Shown in pieces: positions 1-9,934 of a stretch of DNA of 64,000 nt. The notes below the pieces were generated by a model. It saw only the letters and a list, made by a program, of their open reading frames with translations. It was not told the DNA's origin and ran no database searches. The DNA lies in contig NC_056040.1 in assembly GCF_004379255.2 (NCBI RefSeq), positions 21,278,120 to 21,342,119 of the forward strand, in the 5' to 3' direction. The stretch's first letter is position 1. Each line of letters opens with the position of its first letter. A program made the position numbers and the translations under genes. The stretch is from Salvia splendens. Its lineage: Eukaryota; Streptophyta; Magnoliopsida; Lamiales; Lamiaceae.

Positions 1-414
1 CACGTACGTCCGGGTGAGGTCAACCGGGTTATTGCCGCTGCTCGTGTAATCACCAGCTTCGGTGGTCTTCGTTCTCTTCGGCGCACCAGTGTTCAGAATT
101 CCACCTTGGAACTATATTTATAAAAAAATTAAACCGCGTCCCATCGTTCGCGTCGATCGTCCGCGTAGCCCACAGTGGGCCGGACAATGGCGCGGACGAT
201 GGCCTATCGTCCGCGGCCATCGTCCGCGTAGGCCGCAATGGGGCGGACGATGGCGCGGACGATGGGCATCGTCCGCGCTATACTCCGCACCCTTAGTATA
301 GGGCGCGGCGATCGTCCGCGGCCTATGTCACGCACTCGCAATGGGGCGCACGATGGCGGGCGCAGACGATGCGCGCCATCGGGCGTGCCATCGTCCGCCC
401 CATTGCAGATGGCC
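1..414. mobile_element. GC-rich PIF/Harbinger-like MITE arms, truncated by the window edge
   Basis: This strongly GC-rich stretch is built from direct and inverted copies of a motif like GGGGCGGACGATGG. Direct copies lie near 180-205, 234-265 and 336-360, and an inverted copy near 385-405. It ends at about 414 in TTGCAGATGGCC followed by TAA. That end resembles the reverse complement of the terminal repeat of the complete Harbinger element at 58203-60064 (GGCCATCCGCAACGC), so I read it as the right end of one or more Harbinger-type MITEs. Open frames across it are low-complexity products of the repeats. The left boundary is outside the window. Confidence 0.5.
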
Positions 415-1317
415 TAAATTTAGTTGGGACCGAGGAAGTACTACTAATTAATCATTCTTTGGTAATTTGATTAAGCGATTGAGATTTATTAACTGCTGAC
501 ATGGCATAGTCAGAGGCGTAATTAGCTAGCTGGTGATCCATAGATAGAGACAAGGGTTGGAGCGCAGTCGGATATGACAAGGTGCCGCGTCAGTGTGGGC
601 CCTATCTTATTTTCAACTCCCTTATTATAGAAGATTGATATTTACACGTTTATATGACTCATCACATACTTTTTTCGTCATTCGCGATACACACGCGTGA
701 TTCCACGCTGTCTGCCTCTTTTCTTTCACATTTTGTCGGAATTTAAGTTCACATTTTTCATAATAATTTCCAATGCATAGTATTGTCGGTGGATCCTTCT
801 TTTCAATTGAAATCTGAATGTTTCTATTAAAAGTTAGAAGTATCATCCCCAAATATATACTTTTATCAAATTGAAAATTCTTAATTGTGAGATGAGGAAA
901 AGAAGAATTAGCTTAGCAATATCATGATGTATTTTATTAATATTTAAAGCAAATGATAGGAACGAGAAATAAGATAACAATTTTAATTGAATTGATACGA
1001 TGAAAGTGCATGCGATACAATGTTGAAAATGAAATAAGATTATCTTTAATCATTCATTACTTAAATTTTAAGATATTTTAATTATATATTTATTTTATAG
1101 TATAAAATTTAAAACCAAATTTTTTGTGCACAGAAGGATTACTAGCAAAGTGTGAGCCTCACGATCCAAAGTAACGCGTGGTGGTGAGAAGCACCTCTGA
1201 CCAAATCTTCTTCCGCCAGTTACACAAACAGCACAATTTTCAGGGAAGGACTCCAACTAGATTTTCTTTTGAGGACATAAAAAGTCCAAATTTTTAGTTA
1301 AGGACTTTTTTATCCTA
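415..1317. other. Intergenic, upstream region of MIOX
   Basis: AT-rich sequence without a recognisable gene, tandem repeat or element end. A short minus-strand frame at 625-852 has no recognisable domain and no conserved features. The last few hundred bases probably hold the MIOX promoter. Confidence 0.5.
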
Positions 1318-1328
1318 CTATATATACC
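1318..1328 (+). promoter_or_regulatory. Candidate TATA box of MIOX
   Basis: ACTATATATAC lies about 115 bp upstream of the MIOX start codon, with an AT-rich context and no ATG between roughly 1345 and 1443. This spacing fits a plant TATA box with a leader of about 80-90 nt. It is an inference from position only. Confidence 0.35.
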
Positions 1329-1442
1329 AGATTTTTTTCAATCATACAACATCAAAACAAAAGGCCATTTGTCATTGTAACACCTCCTAGTTTTTTTAAT
1401 CTTTATATTTACTTCGTGGTTCGAAACTTTTTTGTTGCCAAG

Positions 1443-3548
1443 ATGACCATCCTCATTGACCAGCCCCAACTTGGTAAATAATCTCCTTAATTCCCTTAAC
1501 TATTTTATTTTTTTTCCCAAAATGCCTTAATATTTCATGATCTATAATTTCAGATTGCGTTCCCATTGAAGACAAGAAACTTGGGCAATCACAATGCGCC
1601 TTCGAGGCTCCTCACATGAATGCTTTTGGCCAAAATTTTAGGTATTAATTGAGTTAATATAAAATGTGAATTGTAAGGTCGACGAATTTCTCAACATATG
1701 CTTACGAATTAGGGACTATACTAATGCTGAAACCGAGAGGCAAAAAGGGGTTGAGGAATTCTACCGATTGCAACACATCAACCAGACATATGATTATGTA
1801 TGTACAATATTTTTAATTTGGAAGAAAACCTATTTTTATTCTTTTTCAATTTATAAATTTGAAATTGGAAACATAAAATGCAGGTTAAGAGGATGAGAGA
1901 AAAGTTCTCAAAACTAGACAAAATGGAAATGAGCATATGGGAATGCTGTGAGCTTTTGAATGAAGTTGTGGACGAGAGCGATCCGGATTTGGATGAGCCA
2001 CAGATCCAACACTTGTTGCAGTCGGCCGAGGCTATCCGCAAGGACTACCCCGACCAAGATTGGTTGCACCTCACCGCTCTAATTCACGGTACCAAAATAT
2101 ATACTTATATGTGTTCGTTCGTCTAATGCTAAGTTTAGTATGTCATCTAACGTGGAATATCATTTCAGATCTAGGAAAAGTTCTTCTTCTCCCCAAATTC
2201 GGAGGGTTGCCTCAATGGGCCGTTGTTGGTTAGTACATTAACACTAATTACCAATAGTATTATTTTAGATAATGAAAAAATTAATTATGATACATTTTCC
2301 ATAATAGGTGACACTTTCCCTCTTGGATGTGCTTTTGACGCCTCCAATATTCATCACAAGGTGACATACTCTACTTCAAATGCATCTAATATATATATTT
2401 GAAATTAGTGTAATAAATTACTTTGTATTGATGCAAAAATGCAGTATTTCCACGAGAATCCTGACAGCAAAAACACAACCTATCTCACTAAGAACGGAGT
2501 TTATGAAGAAGGATGCGGGTTGGAAAATGTCGTTATGTCATGGGGGCACGACGACTACATGTATTTGGTACTAATTCTATATACTATGGTGGTGTTCGGT
2601 TGCCATGACTAATATCATGAGACTATCCATCTATGATTAAGTTGTTGAATTATTTTAGTTGGAGGAATAGGGGGTTAGCTATGACTAATTATCTCATGAT
2701 TATTCATCTAGGATTGAGTTATGTGGTTGAATCTCATGAACCAAACACACTATAAATTTAATCTCGGAGAGGCTATGACTAATTATCATGGGACTATCCA
2801 TCTAAGATTAAGTTGAAGGGTTCAATCTTATGAACCAAACATGATACATATTTAATCATGAGATTTAATCTTGCCAACCGAACACCCCCTATATGACAAA
2901 TTTTACAATTATATAGTACACAATTATAATTCATATTAAAACAAAATTAATTAACCTAGCTATTACTTGAAGATCTCATGTATATATCTTTGTTTCAAAT
3001 TTTAGGTGGCTAAGGAAAATGGAACAACTCTACCTTCGGCTGCATTGTTCATCGTCCGTTACCATTCATTTTATCGTAAGCCTTCGAACTATTTTCTGTC
3101 TAAATGAATGAAACTATTGGAATAACATTTGTATCTTATTGAATACAGCTTTGCATAAGGCTGGAGCTTATACACACTTGATGAACGACGAAGACAAGGA
3201 GAATCTCAAGTGGCTCCATGTCTTCAAGTAAGTAAACTGAATTATTTTTTATCACAATTGATTCGGAAATGTATGTCGTTACACAAGTATTAACATTATA
3301 TTTTTCTTGAATTCTTAAAATTGTACAGCAAATATGATCTGTACAGTAAGAGCAAAGTTCATGTTGATGTTGAGGAAGTGAAACCCTACTATATGTCCCT
3401 CATTAACAAGGTAGGTTTTACTACCAAGCTATTTCTTCTTTTTTTTTGTATTTGTCTTATTTAATTGACTAAGTACTATTTCTCATATCGCTGATAAGAT
3501 TTGAAATTTTTGTTACTGCAGTACTTCCCAGAAAAGCTGAGATGGTAA
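1443..3548 (+). CDS. MIOX: Inositol oxygenase (myo-inositol oxygenase), 11 exons, 300 aa
   Basis: This gene encodes the non-haem di-iron oxygenase that cleaves myo-inositol with O2 to D-glucuronate, feeding UDP-glucuronate and cell-wall sugars; the enzyme is normally cytosolic. I infer exons at 1443-1473, 1554-1641, 1713-1797, 1884-2088, 2169-2228, 2308-2360, 2445-2567, 3006-3075, 3149-3227, 3329-3410 and 3522-3548, all with GT-AG borders and summing to 903 nt. Family signatures are visible: EMSIWECCELLNE, ESDPDLDEPQI, LIHDLGKVLL (metal-binding His-Asp), HHKYFHENPD, SWGHDDYMYL, RYHSFY, NKYDLYSKSK and the C-terminus KYFPEKLRW. Family iron ligands are four His and two Asp, and the HD pair and the later His and Asp positions are present. 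The N-terminus is slightly shorter than in the 311-317 aa Arabidopsis MIOX1 and MIOX2. No disabling change was seen. Confidence 0.95.
2589..2889. mobile_element. MITE inside MIOX intron 7
   Basis: A roughly 300-bp insert lies in the longest MIOX intron (2568-3005). Its ends are inverted: GGTGTTCGGTTGCCA near 2591 and TGCCAACCGAACACC near 2872-2886. Inside are three diverged direct copies of a segment around CTATGACTAATTATCATG...CTATCCATCTA.GATTAAGTT (near 2606, 2678 and 2770). There is no coding capacity. The terminal sequence resembles Tourist-like or hAT-like MITEs; the target duplication is not clear, so the superfamily is open. Confidence 0.6.
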
Positions 3549-3855
3549 AATTTTGTGCAAGCGTTTGATGAAGAGCAATTGGGATTAGTGTATCCAATTG
3601 CGAAAGTTTGTATTTTCTTGTGTTTGTAAATTGCTTTTCATCTACACAGATGGGCAAAATAGTCACTTCATCACCATTGTAGCATTTCTCATTTTTACAT
3701 TCATCATATGTGATTTTTAGTTAGTTTTGCCTGTACACAATAAATGTTGAGTCCCCAACGCCCAATGTAATCTCCCGGCTTCTCCTACTAATTAATTCTG
3801 TATTGTTAATGCTTGCAATATTCTCAACTAATACAAATATCTCACTTCAAACAAC
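3549..3855 (+). terminator. MIOX 3' untranslated region with candidate poly(A) signal
   Basis: Sequence after the MIOX stop is U-rich on the transcript and contains AATAAA near 3739-3744, about 190 nt past the stop codon. This is a plausible near-upstream poly(A) element. The LINE remnant begins shortly afterwards, so the MIOX transcript probably ends before it. Confidence 0.4.
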
Positions 3856-3861
3856 ATGAAT

Positions 3862-5075
3862 GTCTTCGTCTAGATGTCAGTGTTGTCAGTCTCCTTCAAT
3901 CGAGTCTCTTAGTCATGTCTTTTTCTTGAGTCAGTCGACTTTTTCTGCATGGGAATATTTCGATGCCTGGTTTCCTTCCTCGCACACACCGATTCACACG
4001 AGCACTGATATTGCACTTAGACTAGGTCACTGGCGGAGGTCCTCTTTCCAGAGGGCTCCCGCCTTACATATTAGTTTTCTTGTACTCTGTTTGATTGCTT
4101 GGTTTCTTTGGACGGAGAGGAACGGCTGCAAGCATGGCAGTCGTCCTTTTCGTCACTCTCATGTTATTTGGTAGGTCACTCACCACTTGCACATGCTTGT
4201 CTTGGCCGGCAAGATCACCCCGATCCACTGGAGGGGATGTTCGCCGTCGGTTGATTTCATGCCTTCCTCCCCCAGACAGCGTGTTCTGCGGTCACTCATG
4301 GTCCTATGGCATCCCCCTGATGCCCCTTGGGTGAAGCTAAACATTGACGGTGCCTTCTCTACATCGACAATGGAGGTGGGGGAGGGAGGATTGGTTCGAG
4401 GCTCTGATGGAGGACTTCTGCGTGCCTTCTGTGCTCCGATAGCCGCATCATCGAGCTTTGAGGCGGAGCTGTTGGCTCTGATTCGGGGGTTCGAGATGAC
4501 TATGGAGCTTTCGACACACATCTGGATTGAGCTTGACTCATCGGCTCTGGTTACCTTATTGTCATCTGGACAGCTTGGCGCTGCGGAGTTCAGACATCAC
4601 ATGGCTTTGATCAGGAGTATGACTTCTCAGCGGCATGTTCGGTTCTCACACATCTACAGAGAAGGGAACTGAGCTGTTGATTTCTTGCAGGTAGGGGGGT
4701 TCAGACTCATGCCCTTACTTACTATGATCCAATCTCTGCGCCTCGGTATCTGAAGGCGCTGGTTAGGATGGACCAGCTGGGATATCCTAACTTCTGTTTC
4801 CGACGTAGAGATGTGGGTTGATCCAGCTTCTTTGGTGGCTGGTTTTGATAATTTTTCGTTTCTCCCTCGTATATATATTGTCAGTTCTTTTCCACTTGAT
4901 AGTATGAAGGATCTCGACCTGTGGGACCTCTATTTGGCTTCTTCATGTTCTTGTTTAGATCCTAATCACTTTTGGGCTAAGATCATGTGGGTAGAACATT
5001 TTATTTTGATATTATTTACGGGTTGGAGGTCTTCCTAAACCTCCCGCCCACAAAGGATCTTAATAAGCAAAATAG
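3862..5075 (+). pseudogene. 5'-truncated L1-type LINE remnant (zf-RVT and RNase H end)
   Basis: The translation from about 3862 reads like the C-terminal end of a plant LINE polyprotein. A zinc-knuckle-like zf-RVT segment (CQCCQSPSIESLSHVF, then a Trp/Phe-rich helix ending WTERN) is followed by a plant RNase H domain (VKLNIDGAF, FEAELLALI, IWIELDSSALV, YREGN.AVDF) carrying the usual D-E-D pattern. It is disrupted: an in-frame TAG near 4172 between the two domains, a TGA at about 4671 where the family has Trp, and a one-base shift a few codons later. No reverse transcriptase core is present, so only the 3' end was inserted, as is usual for LINEs. Its end near 5050-5075 (CCCACAAAGGATCTTAATAA) resembles plant LINE 3' termini. 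It is not functional. Confidence 0.8.
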
Positions 5076-5166
5076 TAATCTAATGAGAATATGGTGCACT
5101 CCATAATTATAATGAAAAGGCTATTTATAAGCATAAGGATCTTAATAAGCAAAATATTAATCTAGC
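5054..5166. repeat. Short direct repeat at the LINE 3' end
   Basis: The segment AAGGATCTTAATAAGCAAAAT occurs at about 5054 and again at about 5135, 81 bp apart, each followed by (G/T)TAATCTA. The copies may reflect a target-site duplication or a local tandem duplication at the LINE tail. The sequence between them is otherwise unremarkable AT-rich DNA. Confidence 0.45.
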
Positions 5167-5229
5167 ATTAATTCCTTCAAATTTATAATTTTAATTTTAA
5201 TCCTCATCATATTCTCCAATCATGTTTTC

Positions 5230-5886
5230 TGATGATGTGGCGAATTTTTGATGGGAATAAATGCCAGTAATAAATGATCACAACACGGGAAATTACGTGG
5301 TTCGATTTACTGAGGTAAATCTACGTCCACGGGAAGAAGAGAGGGCAAATTTGTATTGCTTGGTCTCGCTTACAGATTACAATACTGATTTGCTATAAGA
5401 TTCAGGATCTAGAGAGCTTAACCCTGGTCTATCTGATCTAAGTTCTATTTATACATTCGAACTAAGATCGTGGTTTGCAGCCCTGGTAGTGGGGTTGATA
5501 ACTGCTTAATACCACTAAATAGATCGTGGGTGTAATGGAGGTCGTGGAGATCCTGCATGGGTCCACTATCTCCTTGTTCGGTCGAATACTGAGACCGAAC
5601 TGCTGAACTTTGCCGATCAGCTTTTGCCGATCTGAGAGTTGAGCTCGATTGGTCGGCTTTTACCGAGATATAGGCTGTGACCGGACTCTTTGGTTGTGCC
5701 GAACTGATATCAGCTTTTGCCGATCTGAGAGTTGAGCTCGATTGGTCGACTTTTACCGAGCTATAGGCTTTGACCGAACTCTTTGGTTGTGCCGAACTGA
5801 TACTCTTTCTTGGGTTTTGGGCTGATGGGCCGTCACTGCTATTGGGCTCGCAATTATTGTTTAGTTGTTTAGTCCGTATCCCATCA
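5230..5886 (-). repeat. 3' LTR of the Tat/Retand element (left copy)
   Basis: This is a 657-bp copy equal in length to 15387-16043. On the minus strand it contains TATAAATAG (complement of 5445-5453), a probable core promoter element. Visible differences from the right copy are single bases near the CCGAG(A/C)TATAGG, TTGCC(G/T)ATCTG and TAGGCT(T/A)TGACC positions. Confidence 0.93.
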
Positions 5887-5899
5887 CCACCCCCCCCGA
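5887..5899 (-). promoter_or_regulatory. Polypurine tract of the Tat/Retand element
   Basis: On the minus strand the run GGGGGGGGTGG lies directly upstream of the 3' LTR. Its position and composition fit the plus-strand primer of reverse transcription. Confidence 0.8.
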
Positions 5900-6204
5900 A
5901 AAGCGAAGTGAATCACTTCGGCATTTTGGATAAGTGTAAGGGGGAGGCTGACGTCAGGGGACGTGCTCCGCACGTGTCTGCATTAAATGTGACAGCAAAT
6001 CCGGCCAGAGAATCCGGAAAAAGTGGGATTTGAAACGGTGCGACGAATTTGAAATGCCTTTGCGAATCCGATAAATACTTCCTTTCTTCATCATTGGAAA
6101 CACTTTTGCGATTATTTCTTCTGTATTCTCTCCCTTTTTCGAAAAATTTTCTTCCGCTTCTTCAAGACTTTCTTCAGACTTTCGACCATCAGAGAGTAAG
6201 AATC

Positions 6205-8100
6205 ATGTCTTCTTCTTCTGAATCTGTTTCTGAATCAGGTAGCGGTAGGAAGGGGGGTAAGGGGTCTTCTGGCCGGAAGAAGTCCGGGGAGAAGACGGTA
6301 GAATATTTTCCGAGCATTTTGAGTAAGGATACTGTGATATCCTTACACGGAAAATATTTTCTACCTGGGGGTTTAGTGGTAATTCCCTACGACCTTCATA
6401 GGGCTGATTCGCCGCCGGAGGGTTACGCCACCGTTTACGAAGCCTGCTTGGAATGCGGGCTTCGTTTCCCTCTTCCCCCTGCCTTTGTAGAGCTTCTTGA
6501 TTTTTTTCAACTCCCTTTAGGTCAAGTGACTCCGAATTCTTGGAGGCACTTATCGGCCTTTGCTGCCGAACTGCGTAGATTAGGAAAGGATCTGTCTCTG
6601 AGGGCAATCCTTAATTTCTTTCAGTTTAAGAGGAAGGGATCCTGGTTTTACTTGATCCCTTTACAGCCCTTTAGAGCCTTTTGTAAAACCAAATGGCCGA
6701 AATGGCAAAATCGTTTCTTTTTTTACAATAGGACAGCGGCTCCGGGCTTTCCCTGGAGAGGGCCGAAGTCCGTAATTCCTCATCCTCGGTTAGAACCGTT
6801 GAACGAGCTCGAGGGCGAGCTCAATAAGATTCCTATGATTAGGAAACAGTACTCGGAATCTGAGCTCGTCAAGGGTGACTTCGTGTTCGATATCTCGTCT
6901 TCGGACGAAGAGACTGAGGGTGAGGATTTCTTTTTTATGCTTTACTGCTTTAACGACGAAGACTAACCTTGTTTTCTTGCTTTTTGGCAGTGAACATGCT
7001 AAACAAGCTCGGTCGCAAATCCTCCGAATCTAATGAGCCGGAGAGACAGAAAGCCACCGGCTCGGCGTCTGATGCCGAGAAGAATCCGAAAAGGCAGAAG
7101 ACCTCTTCTTCGGATCCAAAAAAGCCGGAGTCGACTTCGGCAAAGGGGAAGGGGAAGATTCAGAAACCCCCAAGAGCGCCGGAGAAAGACATTGTCTTGG
7201 CGGCCCCTTCGGAACATGTCTGTGAGCCTTTTGCATGGCCAACGGACTTTGTAGAGGTGAATTCTCTTCTTGATTTTCTGGCCTTGCTTTTTTCCTATAT
7301 TTTTTGTGGCCCCTCTGTTGACTTTTTCCTTTTTCCATTTTCAGAGGAACAATATGCTCTCCAAGCTCGTCGCCGTTGAACTCTCCAAAGCGTCCAACGA
7401 TTATGCTGAGATGCAGAGGAAGTTGAATGCTGCTCGTCACCAGGCCGAACAGGCTCGGGCAGACTTTGAGAAGGCAAGGGCCGCTAGGATCTCGGCTCAG
7501 GATGAAGCTCAGCGTGCCAAAAACCAGCTCATCATCCAGAGAGAGCAATCTAAACAGAGGGAGGCTGCCGCCGTGGTTGCTCAGGGGGAGGCTCTCCGTG
7601 TTTTCGCGGAGAAACTCTTTTTGAGCAATCAATTTTCGGCCTTTATCGGTGATCTGCTGAAATTGATGACCGATAACGCTGAGCAGGGACCCGAAGTCGT
7701 CCTGCCGCTGTATGGCCGAGAGATTTCAGCTCGTCTCCAGAGTCTGCCGCTCCTTGAGGAGCTTGCTTCTTCCTCGGTCCTGCTCTCTGCTGAAAGAGTC
7801 CGTAACTGCCGCGCTGACCGGGACGAGAACATGGAGGCCATCTTTGCCTCCTTGGGACCTGTTTCACCCGCTTCAATCTTTAACGAAGAGGGTGGGCAGG
7901 AAAACGAGGCCGGCAAGGAGACCGAGCAGACGGATCAGCAGGCCGGCGACGGGCATGCCGAGCAGGAGGTGCAGCAGATCGGCGATGGGGGCACCGAGCA
8001 GGCTGGAGGGAGTAGGGAGGCCGAGGCTGAAGCCGAAGTAGACAAGGAGAAGGAGGCTGAAACCCACAAAGGAGCCGGAGACGAAACTGGCGGAGTATGA
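6205..8100 (+). CDS. Antisense ORF of the Tat/Retand element, spliced in 3 exons, 578 aa
   Basis: This gene runs opposite to gag-pol in the tail of the element. I infer exons 6205-6919, 6991-7256 and 7345-8100 with GT-AG borders; they sum to 1737 nt and stay in frame, while the unspliced frames are cut by stops. The start is MSSSSESVSE at 6205; an in-frame upstream ATG at 6049 exists, but ATAAATAC near 6070 looks like a TATA box, which favours 6205. Residues about 70-210 (FPLPPAFVELLDFF, VTPNSWRHLSAF, LNFFQFKRKGSWFYL) match the plant 'putative gypsy type transposon' domain family. A basic, Lys/Pro/Ser-rich linker follows, then an Ala/Glu/Arg-rich coiled coil (ARHQAEQARADFEKARAAR) and an acidic Glu/Gln/Gly-rich tail. 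The function of these antisense proteins is unknown. The product could be nuclear or could regulate the element; neither can be shown here. Confidence 0.75.
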
Positions 8101-8329
8101 TTTCGTCTCCCTTCTCTTAGTTTAGTTTCTTTCTCTCCTTGTAAAATGGCCTTGAAGCCCTCCTTGTGTAAAAAATTTTTCTTGTGAATGAAAAAAATTC
8201 TTCTTTCTACACTCGTGTCTTCTTTATAGCTTTTCGTAATCTCTTTTACTCCTGTTGTGGTTTACTGCCTGCTCGGTAAACTGAAATGCCGAACTGACAT
8301 AGCTGCTTTGTATTCTTAACTCTAAGGAG

Positions 8330-9136
8330 CTGGAGGTACTTCACTGGAAGCGGCTATACTCTTCGGCTTTAAACGAAGCTGAGAAAAAAGCCATAGATGA
8401 CCAGGTGAAGTATGACGAACTCTTGGCTCGGTTAGTGGAGCTGGAGTCCAACAATAAGGACTTAAAGTCCATAAAGAAAGATCTGGAGGCCGAGCTGAAC
8501 ACTGTCATCGCTGAGAGGACTGCATATGAGGATTTCATCTGCGGGCGCGGGGGAATGACCATATCTGAAGTTCAGAATCAAGTTGATGAACTGTGGGAGG
8601 AGCTTCATGTACTCCGGAAGAACAATGCGCTGGAGAGCTCGGCTTGCCAACAAGTTGTGAAGTCATTGCGGCGCTTGGCTTCTCGGTACGACATCATTCT
8701 TTCCCGGCGTCCCTCAATCGAGAGATTCCTTAGGCGTTTCCCGCCAACAGATGCTCACACTCCAACTCAAACCTCTAATCCACTTGCTCAAGATTCTACT
8801 CCAAACCAACAACGGACTCAGGATGAACCGGAAACGTCAAGACGAGAACGTACTCCAAGTCAGCAACGGACTCCGGAGCAACCGGAAATGTCAAGACGAG
8901 AACGCCCTGAAGTTCGTAGAGGAGTTGTGATTATGAGTGAGCAAGATCAGCGGATGCTTCGTGAAGAGACTCTTCGCCGCCGAGGTGCTAGAACTTCCCG
9001 GACTCAGGGAAGGGGCGGTAGGTCGATCAGAGCATCTCGTCGACCTACTTATTCTTCAACTGTTCGGAACACCCGAACTCAGCATCATGAGGATTTTTTG
9101 GATAGGTGGCTCAACTTTAGCAACCGTGGACAGTAG
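8330..9136 (+). CDS. Second antisense ORF, coiled-coil protein without a clear start
   Basis: An open frame runs from just after a stop near 8300 to the TAG at 9134-9136. The coding-like part begins around KELEVLHWKR (about 8322) and continues through a heptad-rich coiled coil (LLARLVELESNN, LEAELNTVIAERTAYEDF), then a Pro/Gln/Arg-rich region with a repeat (RTQDEPETSRRER, RTPEQPEMSRRER) and a basic end. No ATG precedes the coiled coil; the first in-frame ATG is near 8555. An AG acceptor (CTCTAAG) sits at about 8327, so this may be a 3' exon of a longer antisense transcript or a gene that lost its 5' end. It shares the style of the neighbouring 578-aa antisense protein. I recognise no enzyme domain. 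Confidence 0.45.
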   Translation: MEVLHWKRLYSSALNEAEKKAIDDQVKYDELLARLVELESNNKDLKSIKKDLEAELNTVIAERTAYEDFICGRGGMTISEVQNQVDELWEELHVLRKNNALESSACQQVVKSLRRLASRYDIILSRRPSIERFLRRFPPTDAHTPTQTSNPLAQDSTPNQQRTQDEPETSRRERTPSQQRTPEQPEMSRRERPEVRRGVVIMSEQDQRMLREETLRRRGARTSRTQGRGGRSIRASRRPTYSSTVRNTRTQHHEDFLDRWLNFSNRGQ

Positions 9137-9278
9137 AATAGTCCTTTGTAATGGTGTAACGCCTTCTCGTAGGGCAGCGAAATTGTATGCCGAACAAGAC
9201 TTAATAAATGAAATTTTTTCATTTCGCTTCTATCACTGCGTATTTACAGTTCAGCGATTTTTTATTTCATTTATTGTA

Positions 9279-9401
9279 CTCGTCCGCGGTCTTATGAAGA
9301 AAACTCTTCTTTGGCCGGACTCGTCCTCAGTCTTATGAAGAAAACTCTTCTTTGACCGGACTCGTCTTCGGTCTTATGAAGAAAACTCTTCTTTGACCGG
9401 A
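9279..9401. repeat. 41-bp minisatellite, 3 copies
   Basis: TCTTATGAAG recurs at 9290, 9331 and 9372, giving a 41-bp period. Each unit also contains AAAACTCTTCTTTG(G/A)CCGGACTCGTC. It lies in the non-coding tail of the Tat/Retand element between the antisense genes and the end of pol. Confidence 0.85.
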
Positions 9402-9407
9402 CTTAGT

Positions 9408-9595
9408 TTGTGTCCTTATTTGGCGAGTTTTATCGCTTGGATTGGACTTTCCCTTTGTGTCCTAATTTGGCGAGTTTTATCGCTTGGATTGGACTTTCCT
9501 TTTGTGTCCTAATTTGGCGAGTTTTATCGCTTGGATTGGACTTTCCTTTTGTGTCCTAATTTGGCGAGTTTTATCGCTTGGATTGGACTTTCCCT
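9408..9595. repeat. 47-bp minisatellite, 4 copies
   Basis: TGGCGAGTTTTATCGCTTGG recurs at 9421, 9468, 9515 and 9562, a 47-bp period with almost no divergence between copies. It follows the 41-bp array directly. Tandem arrays in this part of Tat elements are known to seed genomic satellites. Confidence 0.88.
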
Positions 9596-9934
9596 GGTTG
9601 ACCGAAGTGGTTTTCGGCTTATTGCAGTCCGTTTCAGACGAACTGCTTGTTTCTTAAGCTGAATTGTGGTCTTGTATCTTCCTTAGAAGCTTGGACTCAC
9701 AATTGTCTTTAATACATGTTCTAAAAAGGGGATCAGCCTTTAAAGATCAATATACCTCAGTAATATTTATAAGAGACAAAACGCACATAGAGACTAAACG
9801 CACATAAAGACAAATAAAAAAGACGAAAAAGATTTTAAACTTTTATAAAACGACCAGCATAAAGGACAAATAGAAACATGAAAGCACATATCCCTAGGAC
9901 CGAACTAGATACAAGACTGACCGGACCTTGTCTC
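9596..9934. other. Non-coding tail between minisatellites and pol
   Basis: No gene is seen. A short direct repeat (AAACGCACATA, near 9779 and 9795) lies in an A-rich segment. On the minus strand this is the 3' flank of pol. Confidence 0.5.

Noticed and set aside
6203..7916. Minus-strand frames of 60-200 codons under the antisense gene
   Set aside because: They have no domain and no splice logic, whereas the plus-strand exons join into one continuous frame with family similarity.
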